Below, one piece after another: positions 24,501-36,500 of a stretch of DNA of 64,000 nt (positions are counted from its first letter, which is position 1; each line of letters begins with the position of its first letter). The DNA comes from Cyanobacteria bacterium TGS_CYA1 (GTDB lineage: Bacteria > Cyanobacteriota > Vampirovibrionia > Obscuribacterales > Obscuribacteraceae). The stretch lies in assembly GCA_026129135.1 (NCBI GenBank), contig JAHCIQ010000012.1:1-64000 (forward strand). The letters run 5' to 3'. A model generated the notes under the pieces. The model ran no database searches. It had not been told where the DNA came from and worked only from the letters and a program-made list of their open reading frames with translations. The position numbers were made by a program, and so were the translations under genes.

Positions 24501-27500
24501 TGAGCAAAGATGGTATATGGAAGTGCTTATAAGGAGTGCCAATAAGCGATTCATGTCTTTGCGCTCTGAGCGAAGAGCTGACACTATCGCCGACGCACTG
24601 AAAAATAATTTCAATCCAGAGACACGTTCAAGAGAGCTTAATGAACGGCTCTTAGGGCTTTTACACGTACAAGAAGATTTGCGTTCTCTTGATCAAAATC
24701 GGGGACAGCGCGCAGTAAATATCATTCTGAACATAATGACCGATCAAAGCGATCGCGCTGCTGAATTGCGTCAGAGTTTGTTTGGTAGCACACAAATCAG
24801 TAAAGAGCATCTCGATGCTGTCACCAATCAGGTACTCAAATTTTTAGATAATCCTTCTGGTGGCGAATATTTCGAATTCTTTGCGAATTTCGTGGAACCA
24901 AGCGTTCAAAAGCTCGCTTTGGAAATCAGAGATATCTTCAAGCAGTATCTCAACAATCAAACCGAACGCATGGCTTTCATTTTGATGGACCAGGTAAATG
25001 AGGCGCTTGGTAAATTAAAACCACGTTTTTCTGCGTCGGATCATTCTTTGAGCGTGGGTAGAATGCCAGGTGAAAATTCATCGCCACCTGTGCGCAGTGT
25101 TCGAAGTACCGAAGCTGAAGCGGTCCGCGCCGATATTCCAAGATTCAATGTTTCTGCTCACAGAATCAACGATGAGATTTTCTATGACTTCGACGACACC
25201 TTGAGAGCTGCTTTAGCAACTACTATTGCAAGAGCACGAAGTGTGTGGGGCAAAGATTTGATGCCTGATGCACGTGCTGTGCTTGCTGTGCATACTCAGT
25301 ATCAGACGATAAGAAACAAGCTTTTAAATTACAGGATTTTGCTTGAGCGACAGGGCTTCTCCCGTTCTAATATAGAACAAATTATGGCTCGCGATTTGCC
25401 AGAGTCTCTACAAGAGCTTGCCAGGCTCAAGAGTATTCTCGATAACGATCCTGCCATGGAACTCAAACGATCTCTGGATCTTGCAGTTGCCGATTTGAAT
25501 GAAAGTTTCGCTCGTTTTGCAACTGATCTGGAAAGACAAGCCAGTCGCCATGATTATCCAGCAATTGCTCGAATGAAATTGGCAGAGCAAAATATGTCTC
25601 AACCATTCAAGATTGAAGCGACAATGGATCCGGTGCAAGTAGGCAGCTATGGTTTTGGTACTGGTATCACCAGACTGAGCTACGAAGATATGCTTTCCAG
25701 ATGGGGCAGCGACTTGTTGCCTGAGCGTCTTGCTCATGAAATGAAACATTTACGTCAGGATCAAATCATCATTCGCCATTTGATTGAAAATGAATTTGGT
25801 TATATGCCCTATTCTTTAAGCGATGCGCAGGCTCGGCGAATAATAGACAGATATCGTGCAGCAACATCGGGACTTGCAAATTCGTATTACGGTTTAGATC
25901 TAGACCGTGCCTGGCTTGATGAAGTCGTACATCGTAGTGGGGGACGCCGTCTCACCAAAGAGCAATTTGATTATGCGCCGATGTTTATGCGCGATATCCA
26001 GAATTATCAGGCGTTTTCTAAAGTCGCTCAAGAATTGCAAGCCGAAGAAAGATCGATTGAGCAAGCAATCAATCTTTTGAGAATCGATTCACAGTCGTTC
26101 TTTGACGAGTTGGATACGCTTAGATGGTCGGACAGATCTTTCTTGATGACTGCATTTGGCACCATAGACAATGCTGTTGCTGCCAGGTCTTATCGATATG
26201 ATCCGGTGCGACTGGAAAATTATTTATACACACGATTGCAGCGGACTAAGGCTCAATACGAGTCAAGCTACAAGAGTTATATCGAGCGTTTGTCTGAAGT
26301 TACAGCGCACATAGAACAGCAAAAAATGCGCGACTTGCATCTAGTCGACAATGTTGAACAGCTCACCAATGATGAAAGAGTTTTCTTGTCGAGAATTTGG
26401 AGTCGAAACGATAGTCCTTTGCCAGGACAGATGGAATCGGTCAATGTCGCATCGGGCGGTGTTGCTGAAATATTGAGCAAAATATCTGGTCTGGAAGACT
26501 TCAGGCCCGCCCACGCAGATTTTGTCCGAGACATTGCTCGCGTTCGCTCTGATTTTGAAAGTACACGAGGCGAGCTCGAATATAGAATCAAAGAATTGTT
26601 TGCTCGTGGTTTGAAACCAAAAGATCTATTTGGCGGCAAGCAAATCCACAAAGATTTGCAAGAGCTTTACGATAAACACTGGCGACTTGGTGTTGAACTT
26701 GCCGAATTACATTCAATGTTCGCCAAAGATTCAAGACCTGTTTTCACTGCTTATATCGAAAGCAAGGTAAAACAAAATCCTAATTGGCAACTTGAAAAAC
26801 GTCTGGCAGATTTACTTCAAGAACCAGAAGCTCGCCCCTTCACCGAGGCAGAGATGGCTGAAGCGCGAGCTATCGTAAGTGGTTTGCATCAACAAAATGC
26901 CGACCGGCTTGCAAGTTCTGCTCGTAATTTGAATAACGACTGGACCGAAGACCATTTGATTCTAATCCGCGAGGCTGATCTACATAAAACAGAGCTCAAA
27001 GACGCATACGCAGCGCTGGCAGAGCATCCCCTCGTTGCCGCGAGGCAGCCAGACCGAGCGATTGCCAATGGTCGACGAATTGATCACCTGTTGCAAGTCG
27101 CTCGCAGCATCAGGGATATTCCAGATGAGCAAGCTGCTCATTTGCAAGATTTGATTTTGAATCTTGAATCTAAACGTTTGATGCAATCACTATATACAGA
27201 GCGACTGTTGTCAGTCGAGCAGTCGCGACTGCGTCAGTTGCAAATAATTTCTAACAGTTATCCAGACAATTTGCCAGTGCGCAAATTGCTCACTTTGCAA
27301 GGAAGAGACCAGACCATTGCTGGTTATCTCAGTGGAAGCGGGCTTCAGTTCCATCAACGTGAAAATCTGATGCGCCGCGGAATCCCATTTGATCTGCCAG
27401 CTTCAATGCTGCACGAAGATGTCCATGCTTGGTCGGATGATTTAATAGTTCGTCATGCTATTCAAACTGTTTTGAAAGATAAAGGAATACTTGGCGATGC

Positions 27501-30500
27501 CACCAGATTAGGTGATATCAAATGGCATCAAATCAAAGAGCATTTCCGTGATATCAGCAAATATTACGAATCGCTTCATGACCGCAGTCTCAACATGAAA
27601 TGGGTCAAGCAGATTTATTCTGCTGGACGTCAAAAAGAACTTCTGACAGAAGAATTCCATGACCTGGCGCGAACACTTGCTCTGAGTGCCAGATCGGCAA
27701 ATCTTGCTGAGGCCGCACAAATAAAGAACAATTTGCGCTTTACTCTAGAATTGCAAGATTCGCTCAGAGCAACGAATGCACCAGACTTTGTAAGTAATAT
27801 AAATGAAGTAGTTCATTTCCTTTCTCAAAACGACTTGCGTCACAAGCAAATGCGTCTGGTATTGACTGGCAGTGAAAATTATCCCGATAGCCCGGTTCTG
27901 ACAAGAATGCTTGCTGCTGCAGAAGAGTCTGGTGATTACAGCGCAATCTCAGCACATTTGAGTAGTGTCGTTGACGGATTTCTCCAGCATCAGAGTGCTC
28001 AGTATCATAGAATCGTTCAAGAATATCGAAATAGCATCTACGAAAAGATTGCATATGTATTGATGGAACAAGCCAGCAAATCGATGGAATCGATAGAGCC
28101 TCTGGTGTTGCCTGCTGCACCTGGACCAAGACAAAGACACGATTTCTACACCATGGGCAAAACTGTAGAACAGGTCAAACAGGATAATTCACGTCTGATT
28201 GTAGGTGCCACTACATCTGGTGGAACGGTGAGTAAATCAGCCGATGGAATTCTCATTGGTAAAGGCGAAGTCGCAGCTTTGGTCAGCCTGGATGAGAATG
28301 GGCTGGCTCATGTGACATCGCGCGTCGAAGACGGAATTATAGTAACCAGAACCAAACTAGATGGAAATACAATCGAGTTTGCTGGTGAATCAATCAAGCT
28401 GGAGCCAGGTGACAAAATCAGTGTCAATGGAGCCGTTTTCGATTTTAACGAAAAGTCATTCGGCTATGCCATTCCTTATCAATTGGGGCTTGGTAATTAT
28501 ATTTTCGAAAGTGCAGGACAACCCATTAGAGGTCGAATCAACAGTAATAAATTGCGTTTGTTTATAAATTCACAGGGCGAATTGGAAATGTCGAGTAAAG
28601 TTTCCTCGCGCAATCATAAGCTTCTTCAAGATGTTTCAATCGAGTATCGAGCTGACGGACCTTATATTGTTCCTGGTTCGAACGCCAAAGTAATAATAGA
28701 TGTGAAATTCATAACGCAAGCCACTAAGCTCGATGTCGATACGCCAGTCATTATTATTTCCAATGAGGGTGGACGCAGAGCCGAGTTTCACTTAGTCTCC
28801 AATCATTCCCACAATTCATCAAACTCGAGTCATCAACCTCAAGCTCTTGCTTCTACACCAAAATACACCAACAACCTGATTGATTCGCAATACTGGCATC
28901 ATCCGCACGCTCCTACACAAATAGCAGTGCTGGAGAACAGTCTTGAACATCTGCCATTGGGTCTGACAGATTTCCTCAAAATAAACCAGTACAAAATTGT
29001 TCTTTCTGCCACTCCAGGAGACAAAGTTTTACTAGACGTTCCTAGTAAGACTATATTCGTATCTGCTTCGCTTCTTGTGCCTAAGAATACGGATTTGGTC
29101 GCTCGACAAATTATCGAGGCAGTGACGCCTTCATTCTTGAAACAGAAAAGTGCTGTTATCGATCGAAAAGTGATATCGAAAACTTTGAAACGTGATATCG
29201 ACAAAATTTATTCTCAAAACAGCGAATCGTCTATCCAGTTTATTTTCGCTCATCATGCTGATGTCATAGGGCCAAGAGCTGGTCGTAAACTGATGACGAG
29301 CGAAGTGAACGAAGAAGCGCTTTTTGCTCAGATGATTAATGCGATTAATATTTTGAATAAATATGGAGAAGGGTTAGATCATCGCGTTCTCTTCGACAAG
29401 CATGGTATCAAAGCTATCGCTGAATACTACCATCCAGGCTACAAGAATGACGAATTGACCAGAGCACTCATTCTCATATATCACTTTAGAACGTTCCACG
29501 AAATGGTCAAAATGCAATTGACTGAGCTAGATCGCTCTTTCTTGCTTGGTCGATCGCTCGAGCGTATCGAACTCGATTTGCCCATCGAAAAGTATGTCAA
29601 AGTAAAACCTGTTCGCGCCATCGTAGTCACGACAAATGGCGTGCCTACCAAAAACTGCAAGGTAGGAGATTATTTCATTTATTCGAGTCGTCGAATGGAT
29701 AATATCGGTTATCCAGTCGCTCGCGAAGATTTTATTCGTGAATATGTACCTGCACCCGGGCTACCTAAACAATGGTTCAAATCAGAACTTGTAGAAGCTC
29801 AAATTTTGACAGAACCGCTCGTCATAAAAGTCGGCTTGAACCGAACGGGCGGATTCATTACTCAGTATTTCGAAGCTGGTGATGTTCTTGTCACCAATAA
29901 AGCGCGAGACACGCAGTATGGCGTGAGCAGACGACATTGGGATGAATTGTACGCGCCATATACAAATGACAGAAGCCAGCCGCTGCATCCACTGCTTGTG
30001 CCACCATCAAACTTCCCCATCGTGCAAATGTCTGATCGAATGACCAGACAGCGCTGGGAACAAAATGGTGAATACGGCTATACATATGTTTTTAAAGAGA
30101 AAGACCATGTGCGCACAGTGATCCAAAACGCGTCTCGTGGTTTGCGCGAAGAGTATGTGGGAAATCAGCTTGAGGTCACTACAAGGCGCATCTATTCTAA
30201 AGATCACAGTTTGCTCGTAAGAAAGAAATTCAGATACGATGACGGTGTGCAAGCGCACAACAGACCAGAAATTCATGACACTGTCAGTCAGTTAGAATCG
30301 GACCCATCATTTGCCAAAGCCCGTGAAGTGGCTATGAGTCACAAAGTTGAATACGATTCTGCATCTGCTAAAGACCGAGCCGAAGACAGAAGAATATTCA
30401 AGCAACGTTTCAGAGAATTGATGAAGTCGTCTGAGCGTTCAGAAAATCCCAGGCTTGATGTTTTTATAGCTCTTCCGGGTGCTGGCAAAACGACTTTGAT

Positions 30501-33500
30501 GAAGCGCATCAGAGACACGTTCAAGTCGATGGTGGCAGAATCGGATGACATCAAAGAAATGCTTCCTGGATACCATATTCAGTTGACACCAGAGCAAGCA
30601 GAAATCATCGGTGAGAATTTCGCAACTGTAAACGGTCTTGGTGCCACTGCTTTGATGGAGCGCAGCAATAGAATAAATGACCGTGTAATCAGAATGGCTA
30701 TGCGTCTTGGTTATCCTTTGATAGTAACTGGAACCGGAACGGGTGATATCGGCTGGACCAGAAGTTTGATGCAATCTGCTAAAAGCCAAGGACGCACAAT
30801 CCATTTGCACATGGTCGAGATTGCACCGCAAGAATCTACTATTCGAGTAGCCAACAGATTTAGACAGGACAGACGTTTCGTTGACCCGCGCTTCATGATC
30901 TCGCACGGACATATCCCGCGCGACAATTTCCGTAAGCTTGTCGAAGGCGGATTTTTAAATGGCAATTATATAGACAGTTACGAAGTGGTAAACAATTTCA
31001 GTTCTACTCCAGGACTGATTGAATCAGGTAGAAGAGTCAAGCATCAGATTCAGACCAATCAGGCGACCCAGGCTGTTAATCAAAATACCCAGCCTCGTCA
31101 AATAGCATCGGGTGATGATGGACTTGTGTTTAGCGTGGCTGGATCGCGCGAAGTCGCAAGCATAAATTCTAAGCCTCAAGCGCCAAAACTCGACTCCAGG
31201 TCGGACTTACCCGCAGGTCAATCAAAACCCCAATTTGTATCGTCGATGCAGCGCGCTGACAGTCCCGAGCGACTCAAGCTTCAATCTGAAGATGGCACTG
31301 AAATTGGTGGTCAATTAGAGCCACATGTTCAAGTTTCATTTAACAGACAATCTGGTCAATTTGAAATTGCACCAAAAGAAGCAGGCGAATATCGTCTTTA
31401 TAAGCTTACGAGCGAAACCACTTACGAAGAAATTACTGATCTGACCACGGTCAGGCCCGGTGAGCTTTTTGCTCTGGATCGTAAAATTGATAATGAGAAT
31501 TTTGTTCCAATAGTTTTCCGATTGGATGCAACTCCGTATCATCAATGGGTTGGATTGGAAGACGGCATTGGTCTCTACTCGTTCAGGAGTTCTCAAAGCA
31601 AGGAGCCACTGAACTTCAACGCCAACAGTGGAAAAGTGGTGGCAAATCCTTCGTCTGGTGATCTTTATATACAAGGACTGTCAAGAAATAACGAGTTTGC
31701 TTATGAGCTTAGACCGGATGGAGTCTACATAAAACCTCTTAGTCAGGACCATACAATTCATGTAAGCGATTCTAATGGACGCGTCCGTATCTCTGGGCTT
31801 ACCAGGTTGGAGCTTGATAAACAATACGACTTTGGTCCGAATCTCAGATTGAGTTTGAGCGAAAACCGTCATATCAGTCGACTGGGCGACATACTTCACT
31901 CTACCACCAAAAATGGTGTCAAAGGAAAAGTGGTCGGTTTCAGCATGCAAGGACTGCCTGTGGTGCGTCTGGCCGAAAATCGCCGTTTCAATGACAGTCA
32001 ATTATTTGAGCGCGGAATCATTGAACAGAATTTTGGAAATGGTGTCATTGTAAAACACGAAAGATTGACGACCGAAATGTATCCGGCTCAAATCGTGATT
32101 GATGGCGAAGTAAAAGATGTTCTGGTAGACAGATTTACTCATGGAGTTTACATACGCTCAAGAGCGCAAGACAAAGTCATTCGGCTTAGAGGTTTTGAAG
32201 CTGCACCAGCAGCTGAAAATTTTGGAGTTGAACATAATTTGTCCTTTACTGCTTCAAACGGTAAGCCTCGACAATTATCGGTTTATTCCAAAAATACATC
32301 CAGCCAAAGTACACAAGCACTGTTGAATTATTTAAGCGATCCAAATAACCAGGAAGTGCTCGAAACTCTTTTCAATCAAAAGCTAGTCATACGATTTGGA
32401 CGCGATGCAAACGATGTATACAAAGGTCATGCCAGTGAAAAGCTGCCAGGACAGGACGTTACATATGAAGAAACCATTTTTAGCGTGCAAAATGGCCATT
32501 TCAACCTGTTTGAATATGCTAAAAATTCTGATGGTAATTTCAGCCCCGCGGACTTCATCTCAGGACTCGAGACTATTCTGAGAGTGAGATTGGATAAAGT
32601 TCAGCGTAATTCAGATTTCAACTTGAACGACAGGCGTTTTCTTGCTTCAATCAAAGCCGATTTCGACCGTTTGAGCACAGAAGAGCCTCAACTTATCGAG
32701 TATCTGCAAAACCATTATTTGATGGGACCGGATAGTCCCAGCCGCTCTGCTTTCATTTTCCAGGAAGCACTGGGAATTCTCCATGGACTTCGCGAACAAT
32801 CTGTATTGGACCGCGAGCAATGGATTTCTTATTTTCCCGCGACCATGGCGTACGCTAAAGACTGGTTACAAGATGTACGTTCAGGCAGAAACAGACTGCG
32901 CTATGAAACTGAAGACAATATGAGTCGATTCAGATTCAAGCTGAATGGAAGCGAGCAAGAAATTGGATATACGCCCGCTGGAAAAGTCATAAACTTTGGG
33001 CTCAATAAAAATGGTGGGGTTGATTTCGAGAATCCAGCACTTTTTAACGGCAGTGTCGAAGTCGATAGATACGGCAATCCCTGGATTGTAGCTCATCCTC
33101 AGATGCCCGCCCCGATTGTAATAAGAAACGGTTTCCCCATTCATGTAAATGGTCGCTATTTGCTTAGACAGGGCGATTCGATTGGATTTGGTAGGATTGT
33201 CAAGAACGGAAACAGAATTCACTTCGAAGGTCGAAAAGTCGAGGTTGAATGGAATGCTTTTCATCAATCAGTGCCGTTAGAAAATGGTCTTGGTGCCTGG
33301 GAATTTTTCTTGCCTGAAAATCAGACCAGGCGTGATTTCACCAGTAACAGACAACCATTTTTGCATCCATTTACAAGACGCGCTATGGATGGAGTGTTTG
33401 TCGAAAGTCATCCGGATGCACCATATCTGGTGTTGACCAGGGATAGCGAACTTTATCTGAATGACCGACGAATTCCAGGACCCGATACTCCTTTGGGTGA

Positions 33501-36500
33501 AGTCAAAATAGCGTTGCAACATGGCGACGAAATTCGCCTGGGAAGCAATGCCAAAAATCCGAGCGTAATTCTTTCACACAAATCACTAACTTACAAAATA
33601 GGAGATACCGTTAGATTGTCTCGCGAGCAATACGCCGAGATTACGGGACTTTCAGCCAATATGGTTCCGGTTGTAAAAATGAAAGGCACCACTTTCATCC
33701 CGGCAGTAGATATGCCAGCACAAATAGATCTCGTGTCTGTGCACGACAAATCGATTGTAGCAGCTTATTCCACTTCTTCTGGGCATCGTCGCACTTTCGA
33801 ATTGATGAGAGTTAAGATTCAAGAGCAAGGCAGGAACGATATGGTTTTTGCCGATCCTTATACGGGTGTTGTTTATCGAGCTTCAAACAGTCGTGGTGAT
33901 CAATTCCAGATTGATCCTCAATTGCAGTTGGTGCTCAATCCTATAGCGACAATAGGTCGTGAGATACCGCTCAAGATTTCGACTAATCTGTTTGGCGAGC
34001 AAACACTGCCACTCTATTTCAAAGGCTTGAAAGACAGTCAACAGCAATCGCTTTATCAAGCAATCGCGCAAAAGTCGAATCCTTATTTCCTCGAGTTTTT
34101 ACGACAGACTCAAAGAGAAATTTTATTCGATCAAAGTCATTTTCGCGCCGGACTTTCGGCTGATCAAATAGTCGATACTATGTTCTTTGAAATTCTGGCT
34201 CAAAGAAAATTAGCCCAATTGAATCCGTCCGACATAGAATTTCTGACTGCAATCAACGCCGATTGGCAGAGATTGAATAGTTCAAGTCCAGCCTTTGCCA
34301 GAGAACTTTCTGGGATATTGAGTGGAACTGAAAGTGGTATCGCCAGAATTAGCGAAGCCGATGCTTTTACGCTTGCGCAAAGTATGTTGAAAGCGCTGAT
34401 ATCCGCTGACTCGCCTGAAAGTTTGATGCATGCAAATGATTGGAGTAAAGCTTTCCCCGAGTCCAGACGTTTGATTCTAGGGTGGTTAGTTTCGGATACC
34501 AATCCTAGGATAAGCTCTTCAGCACAGGTTCCAGACAATCTTTCAAGACTGAGGTTCTCCAGAGCAGGCGAAGAACTGGGCGATGCTCTGGAATTCGAAG
34601 TGCCTGCAAACCTGGCAGACAAGCTGATAATAGATACTGATACCTCAGGAAATATTTTTGCAACACCCATACCTGGTGCTAGTGCGGTAATTCTTGTTCG
34701 CAACAAAATGACGCGAGTCTTGAGTGAGCGCACTATGTTGCAGCGAGGAGATATTTTAGACGAGTTCCAGAGAACATCTATAGATCATCATGAAAAGATG
34801 GGAACACGAATCACCTGGAAAACTTATGACCAGTATCTATCGGTGCAAAGAGGACTTGGTCGCTATCATCTGGTTTCTGGTGCCAAAACATCTCCTCATC
34901 AAACCTTCGACTCGAATATCGCATTTTTGAATGATCCAGTCACTGGACAAAAGCTTCCTGGAGTGTCGTTTAGGATTTATCCAGAAGGCGTGCGACTTCA
35001 AATTTCGCAATCGGCGCCTCCTGTATTTGTTAATGGACATCAGGTCAATGGCACCTTGACTATAAGTCATAACGACAGGATCACTATAGATAGAGCGAGG
35101 GGACCTTATGTAACTCTGAAAGAAAAACGTATTGAGCCTCGTTATGACGAACTCATGCGAAACCAAGATGGTTTCTATGGTCGAGTAGTTGGTTTTGTTG
35201 AAGGATTGAAGCCCGTTGTCAGAGTTCTGGACGATGGCGGAGAGGGAGAACAATTAAAAATTGTTCGTATGAGTGAGCGCGTAGATGGAATGCCAGAGCG
35301 TATTTCTGACAGTTCGGGCGAGCTGTATTTATATAGAGTGCTGGATACTAATGAAGATGAGCGCTTCGTCTATTATGAGCCGGGGTCGGGCAAATTCTTT
35401 CATCCGTCCCAAACGAGATTTAAAACCAGAGGAGAGCTCGATCCCACTCTTGCGGTTTGGAGTGAAAATAATTCTCGAATACTTGGCGATAAACGTCAGA
35501 TTACGATTGATACCAGGCATGGTGAAGAATTTACTTTTCCGTACTTCGTGCGCGGCATGAGCGAGGATGCTGCAGAAGATATCATGCAAGCATGGAAAGA
35601 AGAGATGCCACCTCAGGTATTGCGCTTCTTGAACAAAGCCAATGTGGATTTGATGTTCTATGCTGACGCGCATGAATATTCAAGCACTGTTGCTCGGACT
35701 CCGATTGCCGGAAGCAAGGGATTGACGATGGAATCGGCATTGGGACTGTATAATCGAAACGATCTTGGCGTTTATCATATACAAAAAATCAAGTCAGGAC
35801 CAACCCGACCATTTTCTCTGGTTGATACCGAGACAATGATTGTAACTTCTTTCCATGAAGCAGGCCATGCCGTGTTCAGCTTGCTTGGATTGAGAGAAGC
35901 AAGCAATCAACGTCTGACTCGCATAATGAAGCGAATGATGGATCGCGACATAGACAAACTGTCGGATGAAGAGAGGGCCGCAAAAGATTATTTCCTCTCA
36001 TGGCGCAAAGGTGGCAGACATACCGATGAAAATCTTGCTTATGAAGAACTATTCGTAGAAACCTTTGCGCACATGCTGCGAGGTCGAGCTGAAAATCATG
36101 AGTTCATGGGTAAATTGCCTAATACGATTCAATTTGTCGAACATGTACTGGATTATTTGCAACGAAATCCTGAACCGGTTAAAGCGAACCGCGCGCGCTT
36201 TAATCCGGACGATTTTTTTGCAAGAATTGAGCAGGGATTGGAAGACAATCACTCATTTGCTACGCCACGCACCAAACCTGCAGTTCGCCTCGCAAAGCTC
36301 GACGTGGTTCTTGGTGCTGCAGGCTCACAAACAATTGCTCACCTGGGCTTCCTTGAACAGCTAGCGGCTCGTGGTGTCGATCTTTATGATCCAGGGCGGA
36401 GAATTACTGGTGTCTCTGGCGGTGCTATCGTTGCAGCCTTTATTGCTAATGGTTTCAAACCAAGCCATATTAGACAAATCATGTTGAACGATCCTTTGTT

